Position numbers and translations under genes: made by a program. Below, in pieces: positions 16,909 to 25,248 of a stretch of DNA of 64,000 nucleotides (position 1 is its first letter; the number at the start of each line of letters is the position of its first letter). The stretch is from Pseudomonadales bacterium (GTDB lineage Bacteria > Pseudomonadota > Gammaproteobacteria > Pseudomonadales > Halieaceae): the NCBI GenBank assembly GCA_024234675.1, contig JACKNU010000003.1:186001-250000 (forward strand). The letters are read 5' to 3'. The notes beneath the pieces were generated by a model. It had not been told where the DNA came from. It made no database searches and worked only from the letters and a program-made list of their open reading frames with translations.

Positions 16909-17262
16909 CTAGTCGTCGATGCTGCTGACCTGCTCTATGGTTACCGTGCCGGTGCCGTACAAGGGCGCCAGGTAAGCGCTGACCTCAACGGCATTCTGGG
17001 TAAAGGCGAATTCATTCAGCGGCAGGGAATTGCACTCATAGCTCTCGTGCACGCTGCGCCGGGAGTAATAATTGCCCTTCTCGTTCAGTGCCCGGTCCAG
17101 TCGCTGCACGTCATCAGCCACTATCGACATGCAGACGGTTTGCGCGCTCCGGTCGCCCTGGTAACGGGCCGAGTTGCCCGCTTCACCCGCCGCGGTCCAG
17201 GCGGAACCGACAGCCAGTGTCACCGCGACCCCGCCTGCAGCCAACATGCTCCGGGTTTTCAT
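16909..17262 (-). CDS. Small secreted protein of unknown function
   Basis: This 117-residue protein has a signal peptide (MKTRSMLAAGGVAVTLAVGSAWTAAG) and a mature domain with two Cys (TVCMSIVADD and SYECNSL) and the helix DDVQRLDRALNEKG. The composition resembles small secreted marine gammaproteobacterial proteins with a V-C-x-S-x-x-x-D-D start (DUF3718-like), but I cannot confirm the family. A strong GGAGAG precedes the ATG. It stands alone, with about 240 bases before the VOC gene and 170 before the winged-helix gene. No function is proposed. Confidence 0.7.
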   Translation of the reverse strand: MKTRSMLAAGGVAVTLAVGSAWTAAGEAGNSARYQGDRSAQTVCMSIVADDVQRLDRALNEKGNYYSRRSVHESYECNSLPLNEFAFTQNAVEVSAYLAPLYGTGTVTIEQVSSIDD

Positions 17263-17429
17263 AACGAACTCTCCTTACTGGGAATACCCAGTTACGCTAG
17301 CATCCCCACTGTCGTTACTGCGCAGGGGAACTGACACATAAAGCCTAGCTCTGGCAGCGGGCAGCGCCTGATTGCAAGATGATCCGTCGCTGATTTATTT
17401 ATGATTCCCGCCGGGTCAACCGTTGCGTA

Positions 17430-17816
17430 TCAACAGAACCACGACGAGCCCGGCGGCTGCCGCTCACGCTTGCCAGGATCCTGTGTAAAAGGAGGGGGTA
17501 CAGGGGGCGCGGGAGCATCGGCATGGCCCTGGTTGTGCAGGCAGTAACCGATGCGCGGCACGGTTTCGAGCAAGCCGTTATCTCGCAGCTGTTTGCGCAG
17601 CAGGTAAATACAACGAGTCAGGCACTCGTCGGTAGCGTAGCGCCCGTTCCACGCTTCCCTCATGAGGGTTTCGCGACTGACCACTTCACCGCGGTTGCGC
17701 ACCAGGCACAACAGCACATTGCGAACCTGGGGTTGCATGCGTTCCGGTTTGCCGGCAACCCTGACCTCATATGCTTCGGGGAAAAAATCTACCGTGCCGA
17801 TACGGAAACGGACCAT
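17430..17816 (-). CDS. Winged-helix DNA-binding protein (OmpR/CadC-type domain only)
   Basis: The 128-residue product consists almost wholly of a transcriptional regulator C-terminal winged helix (about residues 4-90). It shows MQPQVRNVLLCLVRNRGEVVSRETLMREAWNG, the recognition-helix region TDECLTRCIYLLRKQLRD and the wing IETVPRIGY-like segment. There is no receiver domain and no membrane helix; the tail is proline-rich and disordered. It is therefore a stand-alone DNA-binding module, or a truncated CadC-like protein that lost its sensor. The ATG at 17816 has GGGAG seven bases upstream and is preferred over ATG 17837. Target genes are unknown. Confidence 0.78.
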   Translation of the reverse strand: MVRFRIGTVDFFPEAYEVRVAGKPERMQPQVRNVLLCLVRNRGEVVSRETLMREAWNGRYATDECLTRCIYLLRKQLRDNGLLETVPRIGYCLHNQGHADAPAPPVPPPFTQDPGKRERQPPGSSWFC

Positions 17817-17837
17817 ACTGCCACTCCCAGGCTGCAT

Positions 17838-18183
17838 CCAGAATCACCGCCCAACTATAGCAGGTCGGCGGCCCGTCCAACGCTCCACCCGAGGCTTCCC
17901 GACACTCCCCCGAATCCGCCCCCTGCATTGGCAAGCTATTGTATTCAATATACTTTTCCTGCAGCTCCCGGCAGGCGTGATCCGCAGCATAAACAAGATT
18001 ATTTTCTGCTATCGGCATGCGCTCTTAGACCGGCCCGCTATTATGATCCGCCGCGCCCTGAGCGAGTGCCCGGCTGGAAGAGCTGCTTGCAAAAAGCGAC
18101 GTTATGGTCGACTCTTAGCAACCCACTCGCGGGTCTGTAACCGGCCCTCGAGCTCTCTCATCCACACCAGCAGGAATCAAGTC
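17838..18183. other. Intergenic stretch of 346 bases, no gene seen
   Basis: This divergent promoter region lies between the winged-helix gene and the SYLF gene. A long open frame runs through it into the SYLF gene, but its predicted protein looks like translated non-coding DNA. An AT-rich patch around 17936-17965 may hold promoter elements. I saw no convincing operator or RNA. Confidence 0.5.
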
Positions 18184-18756
18184 ATGCAGATAAAAATCAG
18201 CTCCCTGGTAATCGTTACCCTTTTGGCCCTCACCAGCCTCTTCGCCCGGGCCGATGAGTATGCGGAGGCCAAAGCGGTCTTCGAAAACGCCGGCGAAAGC
18301 GGCGCGTTCTTCAGCAACAGCTACGGCTACGCACTGTTCCCCACCATTGGCAAGGCGGGCATTGGCATTGGCGGCGCCCACGGCTCCGGCCGGGTGTATG
18401 TGGGCGGCAAGCATGTCGGCAACACCACCATGAACCAGCTGTCCATTGGCCTGCAACTGGGTGGCCAGGCCTACAGCCAGATCATTTTCTTCCAGGACCA
18501 ACGCGCTTTCGATGACTTCAGCTCGGGCAACTTCGAGTTCAGCGCTCAGGCCACCGCCGTGGCGATAACAGCGGCGGCCAGCGCCCAGAGTTCTACCGGC
18601 GGCGGCAGCTCCGCTGGAGCCAGCGGCGGCATGAATGACGCTTCGACGGTTTCCGCGGGCTACGACAAGGGCATGGCCGTTTTTACGGTAGCCAAGGGTG
18701 GCCTGATGTACGAGGCGGCGTTGGCCGGCCAGAAATACAGCTACGAATCACTCTAG
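18184..18756 (+). CDS. SYLF (Ysc84-type) lipid-binding domain protein, exported
   Basis: The 190-residue protein has a signal peptide (MQIKISSLVIVTLLALTSLFARA) followed by a SYLF domain. Family features visible are AKAVFENAGESGAFF, YGYALFPTIGKAGIGIGGAHGSG, a QLGGQAYSQIIFFQ core and a C-terminal GGLMYEAALAGQKYSY. SYLF/Ysc84 domains bind phosphoinositides in eukaryotes; bacterial members are periplasmic and uncharacterised. I chose the ATG at 18184 because it gives the signal peptide directly; the longer open frame begins at 17662 inside non-coding sequence. It is followed after 28 bases by the 3-hydroxyacyl-CoA dehydrogenase gene. Confidence 0.88.
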   Translation: MQIKISSLVIVTLLALTSLFARADEYAEAKAVFENAGESGAFFSNSYGYALFPTIGKAGIGIGGAHGSGRVYVGGKHVGNTTMNQLSIGLQLGGQAYSQIIFFQDQRAFDDFSSGNFEFSAQATAVAITAAASAQSSTGGGSSAGASGGMNDASTVSAGYDKGMAVFTVAKGGLMYEAALAGQKYSYESL

Positions 18757-18784
18757 GCAATCACGGCAACAGGAACAGCTATAC

Positions 18785-19741
18785 ATGACTATCCAGCAGC
18801 TAGACCGACTAACCGTGCTCGGCGCCGGGGTGCTGGGGGGCCAGATCGCCTGGCACAGCGCCTTCAAGGGCAAGCAGGTGATGGTCTACGACCTCTATGA
18901 AAAGGGCCTGGCGCAGTGTCGCACCGACCAGCAGCGTTATGCGGAGATATACCTGGCCGAGCTGGGCGCCAGCGCTGCCGACCTGGAAGCAACCCGGAGC
19001 CGGCTCAGCTTCACCACCGACATGGCCGCTGCCGCGGCGCAGGCCGACCTGGTTATCGAGGCCGTACCCGAGGCCCCGGAAATCAAGATCGCAACCTATG
19101 GAGAGTTGGCAAAACACCTCCCGGCGCACAGCCTGATCGCCACCAACTCGTCCACGCTGCTGCCCAGCCAGTTCGCGGCCGCCACTGGCAGGCCCGAAAA
19201 GTACTGCGCCCTGCATTTTGCCAACCTGATCTGGCAGATGAATGTCGCCGAGGTGATGGCGCATGCGGAAACTGCCCGGGACACGCTCACAGCGGTCACG
19301 CGCTTTGCCATAGAGATAGGCATGGTACCCATCCCGGTGCGCAAGGAGCAGAACGGCTATGTGCTCAACAGCTGGTTGGTTGCACTGCTACAGGCCAGCC
19401 TTTCACTGGTAGTGAACGGGGTGTCAACGCCCCAGGACGTCGATCGCACTTTCATGATCACCAACCGCTGTGCAGTCGGACCCTGTGGCATTGCAGACGT
19501 GGTCGGCATGACCACCGCCTACAATATCTCCAGCTACTGGGGCGCGGTCAACAACGACGAGCAGTTGCTGAAGAATGCCGCCTATATCAAGGCGCATTAC
19601 CTGGACAGGGGCAAGCTGGGGCTGCAGACCGGAGCAGGGTTTTACCAATACCCGGACCCTGAATATGCCCAGGCAGGCTTCCTCGACATACCCGATCCAG
19701 GCCGGGCGGAGGAAATCGCCAGCCTGGCATTTCCGACGTAA
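18785..19741 (+). CDS. 3-hydroxyacyl-CoA dehydrogenase (3-hydroxybutyryl-CoA dehydrogenase-like)
   Basis: This 318-residue cytoplasmic NAD(P)-dependent enzyme interconverts 3-hydroxyacyl-CoA and 3-oxoacyl-CoA. The nucleotide-binding motif G-A-G-V-L-G-G is at residues 13-19. Other family motifs are DLVIEAVPE, ATNSSTLLPSQ and the catalytic-His segment ALHFANLIWQMN; the C-terminal helical domain has KEQNGYVLN. It is the stand-alone short form, not the FadB fusion. In this genome it could supply acetoacetyl-CoA/3-hydroxybutyryl-CoA steps shared by storage-polymer turnover and the ethylmalonyl-CoA pathway. That link is inference. Confidence 0.9.
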   Translation: MTIQQLDRLTVLGAGVLGGQIAWHSAFKGKQVMVYDLYEKGLAQCRTDQQRYAEIYLAELGASAADLEATRSRLSFTTDMAAAAAQADLVIEAVPEAPEIKIATYGELAKHLPAHSLIATNSSTLLPSQFAAATGRPEKYCALHFANLIWQMNVAEVMAHAETARDTLTAVTRFAIEIGMVPIPVRKEQNGYVLNSWLVALLQASLSLVVNGVSTPQDVDRTFMITNRCAVGPCGIADVVGMTTAYNISSYWGAVNNDEQLLKNAAYIKAHYLDRGKLGLQTGAGFYQYPDPEYAQAGFLDIPDPGRAEEIASLAFPT

Positions 19742-19746
19742 ACAAA

Positions 19747-19775
19747 GCGGCGGCCGCCGCCCGGGCAGCCGCCGT
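19747..19775 (+). terminator. GC-rich hairpin between convergent genes
   Basis: GCGGCGGC (19747-19754) can pair with GCCGCCGT (19768-19775), directly after the dehydrogenase stop. A T-run appears only further on (about 19784-19788), so termination is possible but weakly supported. Confidence 0.4.
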
Positions 19776-19780
19776 ACTAC

Positions 19781-20263
19781 CTATTTTTCCGCCTTTCTGG
19801 GCAACGTTATTTTCAGCTTGCCGTTCTTGTACAGCCTGGCGCTGCATTTTTCCGCCTCCACCGCGCAGGGCAAGGGCAGGCACTGATAGAAATAGGCGCT
19901 GCGGGATTGGGTCTGCCTGCTGCCCGGAGCGGAGGTAATGTCAGTGTCCGTGTGTGCGCCGAATACCCGCAATTCAGCGCCGCCCACTTCTATCTCGATC
20001 TCCCTGGGGGAGAACCCCTGCAGGCTGCCCTCGACCACAATATTTTTTTTCTGCTCCTTGAGCTCCAGTTCCAGGGGGCTGAGCACCTGCATCTGGGCTT
20101 CCAGCCAGTCGCTGGTGGAATCGCCCCCCTCCGGATCCCGCTGCTGGAAAATATGGTAGGCCCGTTCGCGGACGCGTTCCTGGGCCTGCTCGAAGGCTTT
20201 GCTGAGCTTATGCACGATCTGCAGGGATACCGGTTCCTGCGGCGGTTCTTTACTGGTGGCCAT
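19781..20263 (-). CDS. DUF2934-Hsp20-like fusion protein
   Basis: The 160-residue protein has an N-terminal segment typical of DUF2934 (RERAYHIFQQRDPEGG...DWLEAQ, about 35-60). An alpha-crystallin/Hsp20-like beta domain follows (about 70-158), with KNIVVEGSLQGFSPREIEIEVGGAELRVFGAH and KNGKLKITLPRK; the latter matches the family's NGVLxITLPK end. It lacks the canonical I-x-I/V C-terminal tail, so oligomer assembly may differ. Small heat-shock proteins of this kind can coat PHA granules, and the next gene upstream encodes a phasin. A granule-associated chaperone role is plausible but not shown. The start follows AAGGAGA. Confidence 0.82.
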   Translation of the reverse strand: MATSKEPPQEPVSLQIVHKLSKAFEQAQERVRERAYHIFQQRDPEGGDSTSDWLEAQMQVLSPLELELKEQKKNIVVEGSLQGFSPREIEIEVGGAELRVFGAHTDTDITSAPGSRQTQSRSAYFYQCLPLPCAVEAEKCSARLYKNGKLKITLPRKAEK

Positions 20264-20399
20264 CGCGTATCTCCTTCCTCAAACAGCCCTGACGGGGCCT
20301 GGCTGGCAATGGCGTATCATCGATCCGGCCCGGGTTCGCTGTCCTTGCGTCAGGTCAAGCGAACCGCAATCAGCGAGACAGCGGTCGGGAAAAGAGGTT

Positions 20400-20423
20400 C
20401 CCGGGGGGCGAATGCCCCCGGGG
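20400..20423 (-). terminator. Candidate terminator after the phasin gene
   Basis: A strong GC hairpin (CCCGGGGG paired with CCCCCGGG around a short loop) lies 23 bases after the phasin stop. On the minus strand it is followed by a short pyrimidine stretch (CCTCTTTTCC). Confidence 0.5.
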
Positions 20424-20445
20424 AGTGCGGGGAATCGAGTTCCGC

Positions 20446-21174
20446 CTAGCTTGCCGGCGACGCCTTGGGGGCGGCTTTCTTCCGGGGCGCTGACTTGCGC
20501 TTGGCAGCGGCTTTTTTGGCCGGCGCTTTTTTCTTGGCCGCTGCCTTTTTCCTGGCGGCCGGCTTGATGCCCAGGGCCTTTTCCACCGCGGCCTTTTGCT
20601 TGGTCACAGCTTTCCTGGTTGCGGTTTGCTGCTTCTTGACGGCCTTCTTGGCCGCCGCGGTTTCCTTGTCGACCACTTTTTTGGCCGCCGCGCTCTGCTT
20701 GTTCACGGCTTTCTTGGCATCCGCTACCAGCTTCTTCCAGACTTTGATATTAGCGTCCGTGCGCTTTTTGACGATCTTTTGCGCCTGGGCGTTGGTCTTG
20801 CTGGCCATCTTCTGCAGGATCTGGACATCCTTCTTCGCCTGGTCCACGACCTTCTTCAGTTCCTTGACGATATCGGAGCGACCACCACTGACCTTGCGCA
20901 AATCTTCGAGCAGACCCTTGAGCATGTCGGCCTGGCGCTTGGCGATATCGATATAGCCCTCGACGATCGCACGATTGGCATCGGCGATAGCCTGTACGTT
21001 CTTGCTGGTGCCCTCCAGCACATCATCCAGCTTGTAATTGCCGATCTTCAGATCCTCCAGGTACTTACCCAGATCCAGTCCGCTGGACTTCTTGCCGGCC
21101 GACGCCTTCTTTCTTGCCGGGCTCTTGCGAGCCGTCTTGGGTTTTGCAGCTTTCTTTGCTTTTGCTGTAGCCAT
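20446..21174 (-). CDS. Phasin with histone-like lysine/alanine-rich ends (PhaF-type)
   Basis: Phasins coat polyhydroxyalkanoate granules. The 242-residue protein has a basic N terminus (about 1-30, KKAAKPKTARK...). A helical phasin core (about 35-125) follows, with GNYKLDDVLEGTSKNVQAI and VEGYIDIAKRQADMLKGLLED. The C-terminal half (about 130-242) is built of AAKKAV- and KKA-type repeats, like the histone-H1-like tail of Pseudomonas PhaF, which tethers granules to the nucleoid. No PHA synthase is in the window. Start ATG at 21174 follows GGGAGA. The low-complexity tail is a likely site of length variation between strains. Confidence 0.88.
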   Translation of the reverse strand: MATAKAKKAAKPKTARKSPARKKASAGKKSSGLDLGKYLEDLKIGNYKLDDVLEGTSKNVQAIADANRAIVEGYIDIAKRQADMLKGLLEDLRKVSGGRSDIVKELKKVVDQAKKDVQILQKMASKTNAQAQKIVKKRTDANIKVWKKLVADAKKAVNKQSAAAKKVVDKETAAAKKAVKKQQTATRKAVTKQKAAVEKALGIKPAARKKAAAKKKAPAKKAAAKRKSAPRKKAAPKASPAS

Positions 21175-21534
21175 TGTGAATCTCCCTGATTCTTTACTTA
21201 AAGAGCATGCCCATCACTCGAACACCAACCACTACCGACCATCCTGATTATGTGCAAGTCCGGGTACTCTTACATTGACGCAGGACAAATGCCCGACAAC
21301 AAAACTGCGAGCTATCTGTATACCCTTGCCATGAGACCACGAAAGTCCCCGTGACGGGCATTATTCTATAATTGCCCGCAGTGTGCCATGGGTATTTCGA
21401 CCGCCAGCGGGGCGGGACAACAGCGCCTCGGGTACCGGCCAGTCTTGATCAGCCGCCCCGATCGTACTAATCTCGTGTGCTCGCCGGACCGCAACCCAGC
21501 GAGCCCAAACCTCTCTCACCGCAGGAGTCCAAAC
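21175..21534. other. Intergenic stretch of 360 bases with a candidate -10 box
   Basis: This divergent promoter region serves the phasin and the small lipoprotein. A perfect TATAAT lies at 21368-21373 on the plus strand, but I see no good -35 at 17-base spacing. A long open frame entering the lipoprotein gene from 21388 looks non-coding. No RNA gene was recognised. Confidence 0.45.
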
Positions 21535-21879
21535 ATGCCAGTTCGCTTCAAGATCGCTCTACTAGCCCTGCCCGTGGTACTGGCAGGTTGCACCTCAAGC
21601 ACCCAGTTCCGGCAGCAGATGGAGCCTGTGGCCGTGGCGGAAGCGCAGCGTCGCGGATCTTTCGAGATGGACTGCCCGGCTGCGACAGCCACGCTGCTCT
21701 CCAGCGAAACGCTGCAGCCGGAAGTACGCACCTTCATCTACACCGGCCCCGAGCGGGCAGTCTATAACGTGGGTGTCTCCGGATGTGGCAAGCGCACGAC
21801 CTACGTGGTGATATGCCCTGACAACGGCGATAACGCCTGCTTCGATGGCGGCTCCCGCACCGAGGTGCAGGAGGACTAA
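21535..21879 (+). CDS. Small lipoprotein of unknown function
   Basis: The 114-residue product begins with a lipoprotein signal and lipobox L-A-G-C (MPVRFKIALLALPVVLAGCTSS). The mature part has Cys in MDCPAATA, SGCGKRTTYVVICPD and NACFDGG, suggesting disulfides, and resembles small cell-envelope lipoproteins of proteobacteria. I do not recognise a defined family. GCAGGAG precedes the ATG at 21535, which is preferred over the upstream in-frame start at 21388. Its 3' end overlaps the convergent WS/DGAT gene by four bases. Confidence 0.78.
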   Translation: MPVRFKIALLALPVVLAGCTSSTQFRQQMEPVAVAEAQRRGSFEMDCPAATATLLSSETLQPEVRTFIYTGPERAVYNVGVSGCGKRTTYVVICPDNGDNACFDGGSRTEVQED

Positions 21880-23261
21880 CCCGGGCTATCGCTGGCGGCA
21901 GATCGCAGCTCGCGGTAGCTCGCCCGGATCAGCTTGCCCAGTTCCCCGATGCCGGGCAGATGGGTGGGACAACTGACCAGCGCGAAGCACAGCTTGTTGG
22001 CGTGGCTGACCACGGTGATATTCAAACCCATGCCGTCGGTGACAATAGACAGGGGGTAAAGGGCTTCCAGCTCGGCCCCCTCCAGGTACAGCTTTTGTCG
22101 CGAGCCCGGTACGTTGGAAAAAATAGCATTGGTAGACGGCGGCACCCGCTCGGTGTTGCCGGTTACCGTGAGCAGTATCACCGGCGCCATGATCAGGGCG
22201 TAGAAGTCCTCCGCCGCCGTCACTGACACCTTACCCAGTTCTGCCTTGGCCTGGCGGGTCACCTTTATCACCCGCTGCAGGCGCCGCAGGGGATTCCCCT
22301 CGTTGGTGAAAAAGGGGGCGGATATATAGGTGATCTTGTTACTGCCACTGTCGTCCCCGGTTTTCAGGGACACCGGCATGCCGGCTACCAGTGAACTGCG
22401 CGGCAGGGCCCGCTGACCCTGGAGATACACCCTCAAGGCGCCGCCACAGACCGATACCAGCACATCGTTTATGGTGCCCCCGGAATCCCGGGCCAGTTTC
22501 CTGACACCGCTCAGGGGCAGGTCACAGGTAGCAATGGAGCGGCAGGAATCCAGCTCCCTGTTCAGTATCGAGCGCGGCGCCGTATGTGGGAGGCGCATGA
22601 CATCTTCCTTGCCGCGCAGCGCATCCGCGCCCATATGGGCCAGCAGGCGCGACAATTCGGGTATCGCCTTGTACTGCTTCTGCAGCCCCTTGCCCAGGTC
22701 GCCCAGGGTTTCAAACAGCGAGTGATGGGCGCTGTGCCTGTCGATGACAGGCCGCTGTTCGTCGAAGTCTAGTTTGTGCGCCGGCGACGGCGCCAGCAAT
22801 GTCTGTATCATCTTCATCGCCGCCACGCCATCAGCCAGGGCGTGGTGCAGCTTGCAATACAGCGCAAACTTGCCCTCGGGCAGTCCCTCGATGACATGCA
22901 ACTCCCACAGCGGACGGGACCAATCCAGGGGGCGCTCATGGGCGCGGGTGACCAGCTGCAGCAAATCAGCCATTCGGCCAGTGCCGGGGCCCGGCAGGGC
23001 GTAGTGGAATACATGCCGCTCCGGCAGGTAGTCATCGGCGGGCACCCAGCCCGCGTCCGAGAGGTTCCTGGGGTTGCTCAACTTTTTGTTGAAGACCGGC
23101 CACAACTCATTGAGCCTGCCGCACTTATGCGCCAGCTGCCGCAGGTAGTTCGCATTGGCGCCGGCGGGGGGCTTGAAAATCATCAGTCCCGCCACATGAA
23201 ACGGGCAGTGCGGCGACTCCATCCTCAGGAAACTGGCGTCCTGTGAAGTAAGCTTTTCCAT
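21876..23261 (-). CDS. Wax ester synthase / diacylglycerol acyltransferase (WS/DGAT)
   Basis: This enzyme transfers an acyl group from acyl-CoA to a fatty alcohol or diacylglycerol, making storage wax esters or triacylglycerol. The 461-residue length is typical. The catalytic HHxxxDG motif is H139-H-A-L-A-D-G145, and the family motif PLW (SRPLWELHV) lies near 116-123. Further conserved segments are NDVLVSVCGGALR (the N-D motif) and the C-terminal VVSHANKLCFALVSC. It is a membrane-associated cytoplasmic enzyme. Together with the phasin it indicates that the organism stores both neutral lipid and PHA. Confidence 0.94.
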   Translation of the reverse strand: MEKLTSQDASFLRMESPHCPFHVAGLMIFKPPAGANANYLRQLAHKCGRLNELWPVFNKKLSNPRNLSDAGWVPADDYLPERHVFHYALPGPGTGRMADLLQLVTRAHERPLDWSRPLWELHVIEGLPEGKFALYCKLHHALADGVAAMKMIQTLLAPSPAHKLDFDEQRPVIDRHSAHHSLFETLGDLGKGLQKQYKAIPELSRLLAHMGADALRGKEDVMRLPHTAPRSILNRELDSCRSIATCDLPLSGVRKLARDSGGTINDVLVSVCGGALRVYLQGQRALPRSSLVAGMPVSLKTGDDSGSNKITYISAPFFTNEGNPLRRLQRVIKVTRQAKAELGKVSVTAAEDFYALIMAPVILLTVTGNTERVPPSTNAIFSNVPGSRQKLYLEGAELEALYPLSIVTDGMGLNITVVSHANKLCFALVSCPTHLPGIGELGKLIRASYRELRSAASDSPG

Positions 23262-23373
23262 AAGAGCCCCCGGCTGGTTTTCAGACCCGTGACCCTAGCG
23301 CGGGTGCCGTGCGGGCGCCAGCGACTGGATCAATGTTTCAGCCTGGGGGCGGAGAAAACTTTCGCCCGGGCGG

Positions 23374-24246
23374 TCAGCTTATGGCCGCGATAGCCTCACC
23401 CAGCTCCAGCAGGCGCTTCGCCTCCTCCACGTGGAGGTTTTCCACCAGCCGCCCGTTCAGCACTACCACACCCTTGCCCTCGGCCTGGGCCTGCTCGAAA
23501 CATTCGATAATCGCCCTGGCCTGGGCCAGTTCGGTCTCGTCGGGCGCAAAGGCCGCGTTGGCGGCGGCTATCTGCCGGGGATGGATCAGGCTCTTGCCGT
23601 CAAAGCCCAGGTCCCGGCCCTGCTCACAGGCGGCCTGCAGTCCCGCATCGTCCTCCAGGTCCAGGTGCACGCCGTCTATTACCTCCAGGCCATGGGCGCG
23701 GGCGGCGTAGACGCTGAGGTTGAGCGCGGCCATAAAACCAAGTCGATCCGCGGTGTGCCTGACCCGGGTGTCCTTGGACAAATCGGACGTGCCCATCACG
23801 ATGCCCTTCAGGCGGGGGTGGGCGGCGGTCACTTCACCTATATTGAGAATACACAGAGGCGTCTCGATCATGATCCAGAAGTCGACACTCTCGGGACAAC
23901 CGGCCGCCTCGAAAGCACCAATCGCCTCCTGGACATCAGCGGCGGTGGACACCTTGGGAATCAGCACCGCGTGCGGCGGCGTGCCCGCCGCCGCGATGGC
24001 GGCCACGTCATCCAGGCCCCAGGGAGTAGCAAGGGCATTGATGCGTACCAGTAATTCGCGGTGCCCGTACCCACCCTCGGCCAGCGCCGCCACGATCTGC
24101 TCCCGGGCCAGCGCCTTCGCATCGGGTGCCACGGCGTCCTCGAGGTCGAGAATAAGGCCGTCGGCTGGCAGCGACCTCGCCTTGTCGAGGGCCCGCGGGT
24201 TGGATCCGGGCATATAAAGCAGGGAACGACGCGGCTGGATGGCCAT
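23374..24246 (-). CDS. CitE-like CoA-ester lyase / malyl-CoA thioesterase family
   Basis: The 290-residue protein belongs to the HpcH/HpaI-CitE TIM-barrel family. It shows RSLLYMPGSNPRAL, the metal-binding LDLEDAV, an MIETPL segment and the C-terminal SLIHPRQI. Members cleave or hydrolyse malyl-, citramalyl- or citryl-CoA. Because ethylmalonyl-CoA pathway genes lie 1-8 kb away, including a bona fide malyl-CoA lyase, this paralogue is a candidate for the (3S)-malyl-CoA thioesterase (Mcl2) that completes that pathway. A citramalyl-CoA lyase is an equal alternative. The ATG at 24246 has AGGAG upstream; the longer open frame from 24444 looks non-coding. Confidence 0.85.
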   Translation of the reverse strand: MAIQPRRSLLYMPGSNPRALDKARSLPADGLILDLEDAVAPDAKALAREQIVAALAEGGYGHRELLVRINALATPWGLDDVAAIAAAGTPPHAVLIPKVSTAADVQEAIGAFEAAGCPESVDFWIMIETPLCILNIGEVTAAHPRLKGIVMGTSDLSKDTRVRHTADRLGFMAALNLSVYAARAHGLEVIDGVHLDLEDDAGLQAACEQGRDLGFDGKSLIHPRQIAAANAAFAPDETELAQARAIIECFEQAQAEGKGVVVLNGRLVENLHVEEAKRLLELGEAIAAIS

Positions 24247-24536
24247 ATGGGAACTCCTGTGACTTGTTGGACGAATGTGGCGTGCGCCAGGAAGACTGGC
24301 AGCATACAGAAAGCGCTGCGCGGCAGGCAAGACCACTTGACACCCCAGAGCCCCCAACTGCGGCCGGTGGGCGCCAGCTAGCGCTCCCGGATCACTCCGG
24401 GGAGGGCAAAATCCTGTGCGAAATTTCACGGCGCATTTGCTCAATAGTTACTATTTTCTGCGCCCCAAAAGCCCCATAGTGCCGCCCACTGACCGGACAA
24501 GGTCGTCCGGCGGAATTTCAATAGATTGAAGAGGTA

Positions 24537-25076
24537 ATGGACATGAAAAAGGTAATTGCACTGGTAGCCAGCGCCCTGCTGGCAGCTCCCGTGGTCGCCT
24601 ATGACATCGGCCCGGAAAAAGGCGACAAAAGCTTCACCATTTCTGCCAGCGGCAACAGTGACCAGGACTTCGACGTCAACACTTACGGTGTCAACGCCGA
24701 GCTGGGCTACTTTATGACCGACAACTGGCAGGCCGGTGTACGCCAAAGTGCCAACGGCGCATCCGGCAGCGAGGTCAGCGACAGCTGGCTGGGCTCAACC
24801 CGCGGCTTTATCGACTACAACTTCAGTTCTGGTCTGACCGGCAACCGCACCTATATTCCCTATATCGGCGCCAACCTGGGCTACGTCTACGGTGAGCTGG
24901 TCGAGAATACAGGCCAGGCCGGTGTGGAACTGGGCATGAAGATGTATGTCCTGCAGAAGACCTACATTAACTTTGGTGCCGAGTATTCGTGGCTGTTCGA
25001 CGACAGCAGCGACTTCGACAACAAGACCAACGATGGTTTCTTCTCCTACACCATCGGCGTGGGCTTCAACTGGTAA
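24537..25076 (+). CDS. Small outer-membrane beta-barrel protein
   Basis: The 179-residue product has a signal peptide ending near VVA-YDIG, then alternating beta-strand segments with a conserved barrel look (NTYGVNAELGYFMTDNWQAGVRQS, YIPYIGANLGYVYGE). It ends in an aromatic residue after IGVGFNW, the usual barrel-assembly signal. It resembles OmpW/OprF-N-terminal-sized eight-stranded porins; no substrate is implied. GAGG precedes two possible starts, ATG 24537 and ATG 24543. A terminator follows, so the gene is monocistronic. Confidence 0.85.
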   Translation: MDMKKVIALVASALLAAPVVAYDIGPEKGDKSFTISASGNSDQDFDVNTYGVNAELGYFMTDNWQAGVRQSANGASGSEVSDSWLGSTRGFIDYNFSSGLTGNRTYIPYIGANLGYVYGELVENTGQAGVELGMKMYVLQKTYINFGAEYSWLFDDSSDFDNKTNDGFFSYTIGVGFNW

Positions 25077-25123
25077 GCTGATACACCTGCCCCACCCCCG
25101 GGTGGCGGCAACTCGCAGTGAGG

Positions 25124-25156
25124 AAAACCCGGCCACAGTGCCGGGTTTTGCTTTTT
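25124..25156 (+). terminator. Rho-independent terminator after the outer-membrane protein gene
   Basis: AAAACCCGGC (25124-25133) pairs perfectly with GCCGGGTTTT (25140-25149) across a six-base loop, then GCTTTTT follows. It lies 47 bases after the stop. Confidence 0.88.
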
Positions 25157-25248
25157 ACGGGTTGCCGTTGTGGCCCGGTACGGCCGGCATCCGTCCAGGT
25201 TTGGCACCCTTCGCCCTGTCCGCCCCCCGGTATCGGCTGCGCCCGCGG

